A stretch of 64,000 nucleotides of DNA from Bifidobacterium scaligerum (GCF_002802865.1 NZ_PGLQ01000009.1:24417-88416); one strand, 5' to 3'; counted from the stretch's first letter, positions 51,394-61,530 are shown. Program-made: numbers and translations. The notes: generated by a model not told the origin, from the letters alone.

Positions 51394-52628
51394 TCGCCAA
51401 ACGTATCGCCAAGCGTATCGCCGCCCAGTTCGCCGACCAGCTCCCCGAGCGTATCGTTGGCGCGCATGCCGCGGCGCTTCTGCCACGGCCACCACGCGGC
51501 GTGACGCATGATCAACGTGACCTGATGCCGTCGAGCCAGCCAGATGAAGAACCATCCGCCCAGCAGCATCACGGCGGTGGTCAGTATGCCGATGTTGCGC
51601 CCGTCATGAACATCCGCCGGCTCCGGGGCGGGCAGCGGTATCGAGACGCGATGCCCGGAGATCAGCAGTCGATGCGTGTTCACGCCATACGGCGTGCAGG
51701 TCATCAGTGTCACGCGGTCCTCGCCCGGCACGATGCGGAGCTTTGAGGTGTCGTCCGGCAGAATCACGGAGATGCGGTCCACTTTGTAGCCCAGCGTCTC
51801 GCCCATGATTTCGATGTAGAAGAAGTCGCCCTTGCGTACTTCGTCGAGTCGCGTGAACATCAGCGCCTGCACCAGACCGCGGTGTCCGGTGATCACGGAA
51901 TGCGTGGAGGTGCCGCCCACCGGCAGCGACGAACCGTACAGATGCCCGGCACCGGAGGCCAGCGCCTCTTCGGAGGTGCCGTGGTAGATCGGCAGGTTGA
52001 TGGATTGCTTGGGTACTTTGATGGTACCCATCACGCCGTTGCCGGTATCGAGCAGCGATTGGTATTCCTTGTCTTTGGCGGAGGCTGAATCCTTGCCGCT
52101 GGCGCGCGAGCCGCCTTGCTCGGAGGAGAACGGGTCGACGGCCTCGCCGAGCACCGGTTGGCCGGATGCCGCAAGCTTCTCGTTGTATTCGTGCGCGGCT
52201 TTGAGCTTGTCTTCCGCCTGTGGGTATGGCCAGCCGGCGACCGACTTGGCTGTGGTGGCTGTGGTGGCGGCCAGTTCGCGGTCGGATTCGAACTGCAGTG
52301 CCAGTGGGAAACAGGCCACGCCGATTGCGGCGATCAACAAAATGATGGTGATCGCGCGCATGATGAACAGGTTGCGCTGCAGCCGGCGACGTTCGGCTGC
52401 GATGTCGGTAACGTCGATTGTCTCGGCGAACGGCGTGGGTACGAAGGTTGTGCCGTCGGTTGGGTGAGTGGTCTTGCCGTCTGTTGGAAGGACGGCTGGG
52501 CGGACGGCTGAGTGGCTGGCTGGGTCGGTGCTCCGGCTACCGGTCGGGCGGGAGCTTGCCGCATTCGACGCACGTACGCTCTTCACGGAGGTGTGCTTCC
52601 CCGCGGAACGTCGGTGAATCGATGCCAT
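51363..52628 (-). CDS. srtC: Class C sortase of the second pilus locus
   Basis: A 421-residue pilin polymerase. A Ser/Thr/Pro-rich N-terminal region precedes a transmembrane helix (IMRAITIILLIAAIGVACFPLAL). The barrel has TGHRG (His), TLMTCTPYGVNTHRLLI (Cys and Arg), and a second helix (IGILTTAVMLLGGWFFIWLA) precedes a basic tail. It is closely similar in its core to the sortase at 9981-11114 (for example AGHLYG(T/S)SLPVGG, SVITGHRGL). I chose ATG 52628 (AGGGAAG upstream); GTG 52637 is too near that site. Unlike the first locus, this gene faces away from its pilin genes, so it needs its own promoter. Confidence 0.92.
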   Translation of the reverse strand: MASIHRRSAGKHTSVKSVRASNAASSRPTGSRSTDPASHSAVRPAVLPTDGKTTHPTDGTTFVPTPFAETIDVTDIAAERRRLQRNLFIMRAITIILLIAAIGVACFPLALQFESDRELAATTATTAKSVAGWPYPQAEDKLKAAHEYNEKLAASGQPVLGEAVDPFSSEQGGSRASGKDSASAKDKEYQSLLDTGNGVMGTIKVPKQSINLPIYHGTSEEALASGAGHLYGSSLPVGGTSTHSVITGHRGLVQALMFTRLDEVRKGDFFYIEIMGETLGYKVDRISVILPDDTSKLRIVPGEDRVTLMTCTPYGVNTHRLLISGHRVSIPLPAPEPADVHDGRNIGILTTAVMLLGGWFFIWLARRHQVTLIMRHAAWWPWQKRRGMRANDTLGELVGELGGDTLGDTFGELTRPTDQTH

Positions 52629-53207
52629 GATGTCCACTTCCCTGATGATTGGTTTTCGAATCGGTCCCTGGTCGGCGCTGATGTTGCGTGGCCGTCAATG
52701 CCGTTGACGATGCGTCGTCAACGATGCAGCTGGGGCAAACGTTACTCCAAGGCAATCCCTGAAGTTTGGCGGTGCGATGACTGATGCCTGGACTGTGCGC
52801 GGTTGGCGGAGCCGTACGGCACCCGAGTTGTCTATGAGTTGTCTACTTTGTCCATACCTCTGATAAATCGCTTTATAAAGGGTAAAGAAAGGGGGTGTGG
52901 CGCTGCGAAAAAATGCGAAAATAACACGGAAATGCGAAAAAAGATTGTAATTTATATAACAATTTGATAACAACATCGCTTTGTTTAACGCGTAAACAAA
53001 GGCGTAAAGCACTGAATTGATGCGAATGCAAAGGATTGCATAAACCTCGAATTTGACGAAAGCGCTTTCTTTGACAAGCGCGCGTCGGAGGGGTATCTGT
53101 TGAAAACAGCGGGGGAAGGCCCCTCAGAGGTTAAAGGGTATAGACGATGGTTTCTTTAGTGCGATGTTGCAAGGGGACTATCGACAAGAAGGAAGTTAGC
53201 CAGAGGT
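52629..53207. promoter_or_regulatory. Divergent control region of second sortase and second pilus operon
   Basis: A 579-bp AT-rich gap. Features from left to right: repeated ATGCGAAAA (52903-52942, three copies), TTGTTTA-ACGCG-TAAACAA palindrome (52981-52999), ATGCAA-AGGA-TTGCAT palindrome (53026-53041), GAAAGCGCTTTC (53058-53069), then TTGACA (53071-53076) and TATCTG (53094-53099) with 17-bp spacing. The inferred leader is about 100 nt. No gene is seen. Confidence 0.6.
53058..53099 (+). promoter_or_regulatory. Promoter of second pilus operon with LacI/CcpA-type palindrome
   Basis: TTGACA-N17-TATCTG preceded by the perfect 12-bp palindrome GAAAGCGCTTTC with a central CG, the form bound by LacI/GalR/CcpA family regulators. 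It abuts the -35 box. The binding protein is not known. Confidence 0.6.
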
Positions 53208-56200
53208 ATGCACGGTAAAAACGCGAAGGCTACTCGATTCCACCGTACGGTGTGGGCGTTGCTCGCACTGCTTGCGGCGGTGGCGATGCTGCTGGTATGT
53301 TCCATGCCGGCTTCCGCGGAAGACACGGCTGGTGACGGTAGCGGAGATACGCAATCATCACAGTCCCAGAACGGTAACGGCTCAGGCACGTGGGCTGATC
53401 AGGCCGACGGCACCGTAACCGTAGCGCCTGGCACCACCGATACGAACTCAACTCCGTCCACTGATGGCAATACCGCCTATGGCAACGCTTCTGGTTCCGA
53501 TTCCAGTGCGTCCGGCAACCCGAGCGACGCAACGAGCAATGCAAACGCAGATAACGCCACGTCCGACGGCACTGCTGTTGACGGTCAGCAGTCCGACTTC
53601 GCTCCCGCCGACTCGCAGGCCGTAGCGCCCGTTGCAACCGGTGACTGCGCTGCCGTATCCGACTGGGATACGCTCGTCAGCTGTGTCCGCGACAATGTTC
53701 CTGCTGACGGCGTCCTCGTCACTATCGCGAAGAGGATCACCGCCCCGGCCAACAGCGGTCCAGTCACCATCGGCGGCAATGTGACGCTCACTGCGACCGA
53801 CGATGTGGACCCGGCTCTGACTTCGTCCACCGGCGACGCAATCTTCGTCGTGAATGGCGACCACACTCTCACCATTGGCAAGAACGCCAATGACGCCAGC
53901 TTCTCCTACAAGAACGCCCAACGCTGGCTCGCCCTTGTGAACAAGGATGCCGCGGGCAAGGCCGGCACGCTCGTCATCAACAACGGCACATTCGACAGCA
54001 TCAAAACCACCGGCACAGGGTATGACACCGGTTCTGTGGCAAATGTGGACCATGGCACGGTTACTTTTAACGGCGGAACGTTCTCCAACAATCAAGCAAA
54101 GAACGGCGGCGTGATTCGGAACAATGGTGGCACACTGACTGTGTCTGGCGGTACCTTCACGGGTAATGTCTCCACGGGTGACAATGCCGGCAATGATGGC
54201 GGTGGCGTTATCTGGCAAGACAATAACGGTTTCACCACCATCAACAACGGCACATTTAAGGAAAACAAGGCCGTGCGCGGTGGCGTGATGCGTAGCAACA
54301 CCGGTGACATTACCGTCAATAATGGTACCTTTGACGGTAATTCTTCAGACCAGGCGGCCGGTGCGTTCATGCAGAACACGACTGGGACCATGACTGTGAA
54401 TGGCGGAACGTTCTCGAATAATGTGGCCAACACCAGCGGCGGTGCAATTCACAGCGATGGAACGTTGAAAGTCACCGCTGGCACTTTTACAGCCAATAAG
54501 ACTTATGGCGGCGATAACCAAGGTGGCGGTGCCATCTCTCAGGACCAAGGCTCCACCACCATTACCGGTGGTACGTTCACCGGCAATGCGCAGACTTTCA
54601 CGTCAGATGTGCAGTGCACAAATGACAATCCGGTGCCATGCCGTAAGGCGACAGGCGGTGGCGGTGCCATTCGTGTGGACGGCGGTTCCCTGATTATCGA
54701 AGGCGGCGTGACGTTCACGCAGAATTATTCGCGTTCCTACGGTTGGGGCGTGGGTGGCGGTGCCATCTATGTGAATGGCAGTCTTTCCGTGCGTAATGAT
54801 TCCCGCGGTGTTAAGCCGAAGTTCGACCACAACTGGTCTGGTATCTATGAGCACCAGTACATGCAGGATGCAAACGGCAAGGATCTTACTGATGATAAGG
54901 GTAATAAGGTAATTCCTAACGGTGGCGCTGGTGGTGCCATCTTCTTGCAGGGGAATGATAAGAATCCGCCAGTTGCTTACTTGATGGGCGGTTCGTTCAC
55001 CAATAACTCTTCCGGCTACCTTGGCGGAGCCATCTATACTGAAGAGAATTCAGTCACTTACATCGCCAAGGCAGTGGCATACTCCAACACGGCTGGTCAC
55101 TTTGGCGGCGGCTTGTGGCTGTGCCCGTCCGGCAGCGGCGAGGCCTCAAAGGGTGGCAACATCGCGCTGTTCGACAACAGCGTGGATAAGGGCTCTGACT
55201 CAAACAGTGAGAACCAGAACCCGGTATCTGGTGCGAATGGGGTTGAAGCCGGTGACGATTTCGCCATCATGAATCCATACCATAAGAGGCATGAGGACAC
55301 CAGCTTCATGCTGATGGACACGTGGTTCACCGATCGCACCGAGAAGGCGGTCACGTGGTACCACGACGGCAGCCCGCTGCAGGATGCCAGTGGTTACGAC
55401 GATTCCTATCAGAAGTGGAACTCCGGCGTAAAGCCGACGAACAACAACATCGCTGTCAGCAGTGAGGACTCTCGCTACAACGAAAACAGCGCCGATAACA
55501 GGGCCATTCCTGATAGTGAATACACCGACTATGTCAAGAATCTGACGTTGGGCTGGAACGGCGACGGTCATTCAACCAGTGCCGAATTCCATGATCGGGG
55601 CGTCGCTCTGAAGGCCGTGGTGACAGGTACTCCGGAGGAACAGGCTTCCAAGAAGTCTGCTGCCAGGGCTTCGGCCGCAGTGGAAATCACCGGTAACCAG
55701 GCTCGTCTTTCTGGTGGTGCTTTCGGCACTAATGGCAATGTGAAGTTCTCCTCGCCGTACACGGCTTCGTGGAGCAAGGTGAAGAACAACGAGGATGGTA
55801 CCACGCCTACTAAAGCCACTAAAGACAACCAGCTTGCTGGTTCCGAGTGGCTTATCGAAACCAAATCTGCAACGATTGCTGTGAAGAACGGCGATGGTAC
55901 TACCAACACTACTGACGTGACCACCGTCGGTGGCCCGTTCGACCCGAACTTCTACCCGAAGGTGTGCACTGCCGGCCAACTGGCCGCAGGTGACTGGGAG
56001 AACGGCTACTGCTGGAAGGAAGAGACTGACGCCAACGGCAAAGTGACCAAGCGTTCCGCCATCGTCAAAGACAATACGTCTAACGACAAAGACGGCAACA
56101 CTAGCTACGCCGGTTTCGATAACAACCCCGACGGCGGTGCCTTCGACATCAACAACCTCGCTAATGGTAAGTACACGGTGAGTGAGTACAAGGCTCCGGC

Positions 56201-57422
56201 TGGCTATGGTCCGTCCTCGGAGACGTACACGTTCGTCGTTGGTAATGCTCAGGCGGAGTGGACGGATGGAAACAGTACGTCTCTAGGCATTGAGGCAGTT
56301 ATCGGAAACAGCGCGCTCCCGGGTGTTTCGTGGAGCAAGGTGGATGGCGATCATACCAACGAAGCCGTCAAAGACACGGAGTGGAAGGTCACGCCTATCG
56401 ACAATGACGGCAAGACCACCGGTACCGCTTACACGGTTACCGACTGCGTCACCACGAACAGCGCCGGCATTGCATGCGCGGACGCAGCCAACGACCTGAA
56501 CAACCATGTATTCGCCGATCGCAACCCCGACGCAGGTGTGTTCACCTTGGAAGGCATCCCTGCCGGACGATACAAGCTTGAAGAAGCTCAGACCCCTGAT
56601 GGCTATTGGCAGTCCGATCGTATGACGGATTCGTCGTACTACTGGTTCGTTGATATCAAGGCTGGGAGCACCGACAAAACTGTGCCGCTTATGTATCACG
56701 ACGGTAAGGACACTACCAATCCCGATTCTGAGATTGCGAACAAGACCATCGTGAATCAGAAGCCGAATGTGCAGTGGTCGAAGGTGGCAAAAGATAACGA
56801 CGAGCTACTCAGCGGTTCCGCGTGGAGTTTGCGTGGTCCGCTGAAGTTTGACACGGCCAGTGGCAAGTATGAGGACGTCACTGTGAGCGGCAAGACGTTG
56901 ACGACTACAGTGACGGTGACCGACTGTGTGAGCGAAAACGGTGCTACCTCCCCATGCTCGTCTGAGCACAACACTGTGAATGCCACGACCGGTCTTGTGA
57001 CCGCATACGCCGATTTGGACAACGAGGCTGGCAAGTTCAAGGTTTCCGGTCTTGTGCCCGCGCCGGATACCGCTACCGAGTATTACTACGAGCTCACCGA
57101 AACCAGGGCGCCGCAAGGATTCGTGCTGTCCCAGACCACGTATCGGTTCAAGATCGAGCATTCTGTACCGACTACCGGTCCTGTGCAGATTTGTACGCCA
57201 GATACTTCGACTTCGTCGAAGGTAACTCGCGCCGCTGGGGATGCTTGCACGTACGTGACCGACAACAAGATCGCCAATATTCGTCAGGTGACGGCGTTGC
57301 CGTTTACCGGTGGCGTGGATGCGCGTGAATGGCTGCTGTATGGTGGCGCGTTCGCCGTGTGCGCGGCCGTCGCCCTTGCACTTGTCAACGAATACCGCAA
57401 ACGGAAGGGGCTTAACGGCTAG
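53208..57422 (+). CDS. Sortase-anchored pilus adhesin with beta-helix and SpaA domains
   Basis: A 1404-residue tip-type adhesin. Signal peptide: basic KATRFHR, hydrophobic WALLALLAAVAMLLV, cleavage near PASA. Residues about 30-140 are Ser/Asn/Asp/Gly-rich. About 53850-55160 encodes a right-handed beta-helix with repeated GGTFxxN and GGA(I/F/V) units, like polymorphic outer-membrane/autotransporter-type repeats. Three SpaA/Cna-B domains follow (starting SWSKVKNNE, SWSKVDGDH and QWSKVAKDN, each closing with an E-box such as YTVSEYKAPAGY or YYELTETRAPQGF). The C-terminus has LPFTG, a hydrophobic helix and NEYRKRKG. The pilin gene follows after 156 bp. The architecture differs from the first adhesin, so the two pili probably bind different ligands. 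Confidence 0.88.
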   Translation: MHGKNAKATRFHRTVWALLALLAAVAMLLVCSMPASAEDTAGDGSGDTQSSQSQNGNGSGTWADQADGTVTVAPGTTDTNSTPSTDGNTAYGNASGSDSSASGNPSDATSNANADNATSDGTAVDGQQSDFAPADSQAVAPVATGDCAAVSDWDTLVSCVRDNVPADGVLVTIAKRITAPANSGPVTIGGNVTLTATDDVDPALTSSTGDAIFVVNGDHTLTIGKNANDASFSYKNAQRWLALVNKDAAGKAGTLVINNGTFDSIKTTGTGYDTGSVANVDHGTVTFNGGTFSNNQAKNGGVIRNNGGTLTVSGGTFTGNVSTGDNAGNDGGGVIWQDNNGFTTINNGTFKENKAVRGGVMRSNTGDITVNNGTFDGNSSDQAAGAFMQNTTGTMTVNGGTFSNNVANTSGGAIHSDGTLKVTAGTFTANKTYGGDNQGGGAISQDQGSTTITGGTFTGNAQTFTSDVQCTNDNPVPCRKATGGGGAIRVDGGSLIIEGGVTFTQNYSRSYGWGVGGGAIYVNGSLSVRNDSRGVKPKFDHNWSGIYEHQYMQDANGKDLTDDKGNKVIPNGGAGGAIFLQGNDKNPPVAYLMGGSFTNNSSGYLGGAIYTEENSVTYIAKAVAYSNTAGHFGGGLWLCPSGSGEASKGGNIALFDNSVDKGSDSNSENQNPVSGANGVEAGDDFAIMNPYHKRHEDTSFMLMDTWFTDRTEKAVTWYHDGSPLQDASGYDDSYQKWNSGVKPTNNNIAVSSEDSRYNENSADNRAIPDSEYTDYVKNLTLGWNGDGHSTSAEFHDRGVALKAVVTGTPEEQASKKSAARASAAVEITGNQARLSGGAFGTNGNVKFSSPYTASWSKVKNNEDGTTPTKATKDNQLAGSEWLIETKSATIAVKNGDGTTNTTDVTTVGGPFDPNFYPKVCTAGQLAAGDWENGYCWKEETDANGKVTKRSAIVKDNTSNDKDGNTSYAGFDNNPDGGAFDINNLANGKYTVSEYKAPAGYGPSSETYTFVVGNAQAEWTDGNSTSLGIEAVIGNSALPGVSWSKVDGDHTNEAVKDTEWKVTPIDNDGKTTGTAYTVTDCVTTNSAGIACADAANDLNNHVFADRNPDAGVFTLEGIPAGRYKLEEAQTPDGYWQSDRMTDSSYYWFVDIKAGSTDKTVPLMYHDGKDTTNPDSEIANKTIVNQKPNVQWSKVAKDNDELLSGSAWSLRGPLKFDTASGKYEDVTVSGKTLTTTVTVTDCVSENGATSPCSSEHNTVNATTGLVTAYADLDNEAGKFKVSGLVPAPDTATEYYYELTETRAPQGFVLSQTTYRFKIEHSVPTTGPVQICTPDTSTSSKVTRAAGDACTYVTDNKIANIRQVTALPFTGGVDAREWLLYGGAFAVCAAVALALVNEYRKRKGLNG

Positions 57423-57578
57423 CCTTGCGGTTTCGCCTCCCGCACTCCCGCCGCGCCTGTTGTGCTTATGACGCAGCGTCAGACAGACATGTCTTACGGA
57501 GCGCATCGACTGGTGCCTCCGACTCATCCAGAAACAAGAAACAAGAAGAACACAAACAACAGGAAGAAGGGTCTCATC

Positions 57579-59456
57579 ATGAAGATGAGAAAACTATTCG
57601 CCGGCATCGCCGCCGCAGCCACCCTATTCGGCGGCCTAGCCCTCGGTGCCACCACGGCCATGGCCGATGACAATGGCACGGTGCTTGATCCGAATGATTC
57701 AAATAATCAGGTGAACTTCACGTTCACTGCCGACGATGCTGATCAGTGGACGAACCGTGAGGTCAAGTACTACAAGCTCGCCGATTATGTGCGCTACTAT
57801 GATGCGAACAACAATGGGGCCACCCACTATGGCGTGAAGACTGCTACCACCGTGGACCGTGCGGCTCTTAAGACTGCTCTTGAAAAAGCCGTGGAAGGCA
57901 CTACATTGACCGTGCCAGCCGATGCCAACACTGATCTCATGGCATGGGCCCTGCAGAACGGTGCTTTGGACAACGAGTCTTCCAAGCCGTGGACCGGTTC
58001 AACCCGCAACTTCGCCGATTCGCTTGCCAGCAACGATGCGGTTACCGGAGATACCACGAACTTTAAGACCATTACTTGGCCGGCTTACGGCAACGGCACT
58101 CCGCAAGACGGCCAGCAGGAGCGTTGGATTACCCTGCCCGCCGGTATCTACCTGTTCGTGGATGTCGCCAAGAGTAATGGCAATTCCGCCGCCGGTACCG
58201 GTGCTCAGGCCAACAACGGAAATATTGCGAATGGTACTGAGCAGAATAGCGGCAACCTTCAGGATAATCAAAACCCGGCTGGCGGCAAGGTTGTCTCCCA
58301 GTCCGCTCCGATTGTCATCGCTTCCGGTGTCGTGAAGGATGGCGAGATCGATAATCCGTATGGCCCGGTAGCTGATTCCGATGGCGTGCAGCGGAACAAG
58401 GTCGAGTTCAAGAACCACGTCACTCCGGTTCAGAAGACCTTCGGCGACAAGGACGGCACTGTGTCCACCGGTCAGACCGTCGCGTACACGCTGACCAGCC
58501 AGCTGCCTTCCTACACCACCGGTTTCACCAACTATCAGTTCTCCCTTACCGATACCCCTGGCGCGGGTCAGACTGTTGATCTGAGCAGCGGCCTTGTGGT
58601 GAAGGTCGGCGATGTAGAGCTTGATCCGTACGATCAGACCAACAACGCGACTGGCTACGAACTGAAGTTTACTGGTCTGACGCAAGATGAGCAGACCGAT
58701 AAAAAGTTCAGTGGCGACAACACCAAGCAGTTCATCATCGACTTGAGCAAGTACGTGCAAGCCCAGACGTACAGCGCCAACGCGAACCTCGCAGTCACCG
58801 TTACCTACAACGTGACCATCAATGAGGACGCCAAGACGAACGCCACCGTGCCGAACACCGTCGAAGTGAACGACAACAATTCCAAGGCACAAGATCAGAC
58901 TAGCCTTAAGCTCGGTAAGTTCGCTTTCACTAAGACCGACGCCTCCGGCAACGCATTGCAGGGTGCTGAGTTCACCATCACCGGTGTCGTTACGGATAAC
59001 ACCGGCAAAACCGATGCCGCCGTCCCGTCCAACACTGATAAGGTTGCGACCTCCAACGATCAGGGTGTGGTTACCTTCAGCGGTCTCGCCGATGGCGTGT
59101 ACACCGTGGAGGAGACCAAGGTACCTGATGGGTTCCTCGGTCCGAAGGATAACGCTCCTTCTTCATTCGCCGCGAAGTTCAATGTCACCATCAGCAAGGG
59201 CAAGGCCACTGCGTTCGATGGCATCGATATCTACGGTCTCGCTCCCGACCTGAACGACCCGACGACTGATACCAACAACAACCCGAACAACCTGACCGAC
59301 TACAAGGTGAAGAACGTCAAGAACATCACCGAGCTGCCGAAGACGGGTGCTGCGGGCATCATCATGTTTACTGTGATCGGTGCGCTGCTGGCCGGTGCTG
59401 CGGGTCTGGTGTTCACGAAGTCTCGCGCCACCAAGCGTGCACTGCGTCACGTGTGA
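57579..59456 (+). CDS. fimA: Major fimbrial subunit of second locus, LPKTG-anchored
   Basis: A 625-residue pilin. Signal peptide ends TTAMA. Central isopeptide-forming domain: TVAYTLTSQLPSYTTGFTNY-like region and VTVTYNVTINEDAKTNATVPNTVEV. The SpaA-type domain (FTKTDASGNALQGAEF ... YTVEETKVPDGFLGP) and the sorting signal ELPKTG, hydrophobic helix and KSRATKRALRHV complete it. ATG 57579 has AGAAGGG 9 bp upstream; the longer in-frame start is not supported. It shares the fold but little sequence with the pilin at 7862-9781. A strong hairpin follows at 59494-59528. Confidence 0.92.
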   Translation: MKMRKLFAGIAAAATLFGGLALGATTAMADDNGTVLDPNDSNNQVNFTFTADDADQWTNREVKYYKLADYVRYYDANNNGATHYGVKTATTVDRAALKTALEKAVEGTTLTVPADANTDLMAWALQNGALDNESSKPWTGSTRNFADSLASNDAVTGDTTNFKTITWPAYGNGTPQDGQQERWITLPAGIYLFVDVAKSNGNSAAGTGAQANNGNIANGTEQNSGNLQDNQNPAGGKVVSQSAPIVIASGVVKDGEIDNPYGPVADSDGVQRNKVEFKNHVTPVQKTFGDKDGTVSTGQTVAYTLTSQLPSYTTGFTNYQFSLTDTPGAGQTVDLSSGLVVKVGDVELDPYDQTNNATGYELKFTGLTQDEQTDKKFSGDNTKQFIIDLSKYVQAQTYSANANLAVTVTYNVTINEDAKTNATVPNTVEVNDNNSKAQDQTSLKLGKFAFTKTDASGNALQGAEFTITGVVTDNTGKTDAAVPSNTDKVATSNDQGVVTFSGLADGVYTVEETKVPDGFLGPKDNAPSSFAAKFNVTISKGKATAFDGIDIYGLAPDLNDPTTDTNNNPNNLTDYKVKNVKNITELPKTGAAGIIMFTVIGALLAGAAGLVFTKSRATKRALRHV

Positions 59457-59493
59457 TGTAAGTACGCTGTAAGGCAATAGCCAATACAGAGTC

Positions 59494-59528
59494 TGTGGGG
59501 TATGCGGCCTAGCGCTGCATGCCCCACA
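59494..59528 (+). terminator. Terminator of the second pilus operon
   Basis: TGTGGGGTATGC (59494-59505) pairs with GCATGCCCCACA (59517-59528) with a single mismatch and an 11-nt loop; TTCG follows. Confidence 0.65.
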
Positions 59529-60026
59529 TTCGTATTTCATCGGCACCCGATTCGCACGAAAACGTCACTCAGACGTTTCCGCTACAACCTACGGAACGTA
59601 TTCCGAGCGGACAGAATCCATACCCGATCAACTATTTGACGTTCCGCAAAGATGCGGGGCATAGATCGCAACATATGCCTGACCCGAACTTCGGGCGGTC
59701 GGCTATCCCACCGGTGGGCTGCCGGCTGCCCGTCGGTCGTCTCAGTGTACGTTTCTCCAGAGTAGATTTCCCCTTTTCTGGAAAACCGTATGCTGCGTCC
59801 GCTGAGCGTACGTTCTCCCAGACAACACGGGTTTTGCTCCGGAATAACGTACACTACGGGTGTCGTGCGTATTGCAGATCGGTGGTTTGGACGACCTAGA
59901 CGACTACGTGACTTGCCTGACCCGGGCTTGGCTGCGTGATCCGGATTCGGCTGGTCCGGACTCCTTTTTTCCCCCCATCGCCTCCCAGAAAATCGGCCGC
60001 AATCACAAACAAGGCCCATCACAAAC

Positions 60027-60053
60027 AAGGCCCGGCGGTTTGGGCCGGGCCTT
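60027..60053. terminator. GC-rich hairpin in the gap
   Basis: A 9-bp perfect stem (AAGGCCCGG with CCGGGCCTT) and a 9-nt loop; no T-run. It has the form of a bifidobacterial terminator but no adjacent gene ends here. Confidence 0.45.
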
Positions 60054-60290
60054 GAAACAGGAGAGAGGAAGAAGAGAAGAAGGAATTCAGTTGTGGGGTT
60101 CCCTGCGGAAGAACCTCGCCGGTGTGCTTTCGTTTGCCGGTAGTTCATAGTAAACCGCGCGAACTTGTAAGCGGCGATGGAGCACCCTCAAAGAACTCCC
60201 GCCAAAACACTGAAAATTCGCTGGGAAAGCCGGTGCCCGGCGCTGCTGCACGCGCCCGCCCGGATCATCGGTGCCGTCGCATCCGAGTGC

Positions 60291-60355
60291 GGAGTCTTCA
60301 AGCGGAGTCTTCAAGCGGAGTCTTCAAGCGGAGTCTTCAAGCGGGGTCTTCAAGC
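60291..60355. repeat. 13-bp tandem repeat (5 units)
   Basis: GGAGTCTTCAAGC repeated five times, with the last unit GGGGTCTTCAAGC. It ends 11 bp from the stop of the second ATPase gene. Confidence 0.95.
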
Positions 60356-60366
60356 GATACGGCTGG

Positions 60367-61530
60367 CTACTGTAATCCGTCTATGGTTTTGCGCATTTGA
60401 TGATATGCGCCATGCTCGCGTAGATAATCGCGCAAATAGGGGAGTTTGAAGTCCACATACCCGTATGCGGATTGATAAATGATATCTTCCTTGATGAGCT
60501 GCGTTCGATATACGTTTGCGTAAATTGCGTCTCGTTCCAATCGTTTAGCGATTTCATTGGTAGAAGAAGGCCCATCATCTTGTGCCATGGCGAGCAGATA
60601 ATCGCGACTCATCGCGGAAAGCTTGTCGACCGCCGGGCCATGCACCATATCGCCGAGTTTGATCTTCGCTTGCGCGATGCCTCTGGCTGCGGCTTCAGCC
60701 GTAATCTCTGAGACATTCGAGGTATCTGATGTTTCAGATGCTCTCCATGTCCAGTATCCAACAAGCTGGATCATGAAGGGGTATCCGTTGGTCGCTTGTG
60801 CGAGCATATCCAGAACGTCGTCGGAGGCGGTTTTGTTGTTGCGCTCAATAGTCGTAGCGAACGCTTGTTTGACTTCCGTCAGCGACACATCTCCCAGATG
60901 TTTCCGTTCGGCCCGGCGCAAGAACGTAAGTACATTGTCATTAATGACATCTTCTACCATCGTGGGGAGTCCAGCGAAAATGAACGCGACGTTGCGTTGT
61001 TCGCGGATAAGATGTTGAACAGCGGTGGCCAAAGCGCGTATTTCCGCGATATTGGAAGCCTGTACTTCATCGAGAGTGATGAGGATGCCAAGATGCTTTT
61101 TCTCTAATTTGTCGAGTTTTTGGGACATGGATTTGCGGAAATCAAGGGAATGCTCGACTGGATTGAATTGAATAGATCCCAAGGATAATGACGCATCTAC
61201 CGGGGCTCCGGGAATACTCAATGAACCCGAAGGCATAGTCACTGAGCTAATATGTGACTTGCCATCTGATTGCAGGAAGTCAATCAATCTGGCGAGGAAA
61301 CCGGTTTCGGCTGTCTCGTCTATTACAAGCCATCCACGTTTTCTGGCGATGTCACCAAGTGCGTTGAGCATAACGGTTTTGCCAACACCTCGCGCTCCAG
61401 TTACATACATAAGGCGTCCAGGGGCGCCGACTCCGTCATCCAGGGCATACGAGAAATCCTCGATGTCCGCTGAGCGGCCAACCAAAACAGGCGGAGTCAT
61501 GCCGGCTGTGGGTTTGAATGGGTTGCTCAT
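60367..61530 (-). CDS. Stand-alone AAA ATPase with winged-helix C-terminus
   Basis: A 387-residue P-loop ATPase. Near the start it has PPVLVGRSADIEDFSYAL, Walker A YVTGARGVGKTVMLNAL and, later, Walker B LGILITLDEVQAS and sensor-like NVAFIFAGLP. The C-terminal third has a winged-helix look (STNEIAKRLERDAIYANVYRTQLIKEDIIYQSAYGYVDFKLPYLRDYLRE). ATG 61530 is preceded by AAGGAG at 9-10 bp; the long in-frame extension to 62091 has no support. The layout resembles Orc1/Cdc6-like ATPases widespread in actinobacteria, of unknown function. It is unrelated in detail to the ATPase at 49824. Confidence 0.85.
   Translation of the reverse strand: MSNPFKPTAGMTPPVLVGRSADIEDFSYALDDGVGAPGRLMYVTGARGVGKTVMLNALGDIARKRGWLVIDETAETGFLARLIDFLQSDGKSHISSVTMPSGSLSIPGAPVDASLSLGSIQFNPVEHSLDFRKSMSQKLDKLEKKHLGILITLDEVQASNIAEIRALATAVQHLIREQRNVAFIFAGLPTMVEDVINDNVLTFLRRAERKHLGDVSLTEVKQAFATTIERNNKTASDDVLDMLAQATNGYPFMIQLVGYWTWRASETSDTSNVSEITAEAAARGIAQAKIKLGDMVHGPAVDKLSAMSRDYLLAMAQDDGPSSTNEIAKRLERDAIYANVYRTQLIKEDIIYQSAYGYVDFKLPYLRDYLREHGAYHQMRKTIDGLQ

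Larger units (their letters stand above)
59529..60366. other. Long non-coding gap with repeat fragments
   Basis: It contains degenerate elements with TCTCAGTGTACGTTT (59738-59756) and GCTGAGCGTACGTTC (59800-59815), resembling arms of the 18-7-18 palindromes. A GC hairpin AAGGCCCGG/CCGGGCCTT is at 60027-60053, with a duplicated CAAACAAGGCCC just before it, and a 13-bp tandem repeat at 60291-60355. No convincing gene or RNA was found. Confidence 0.5.

Noticed and set aside
59457..60366. tRNA or small RNA gene in the long gap
   Set aside because: No cloverleaf with CCA-type acceptor and T-arm consensus was found; hairpins present look like terminators and repeats.
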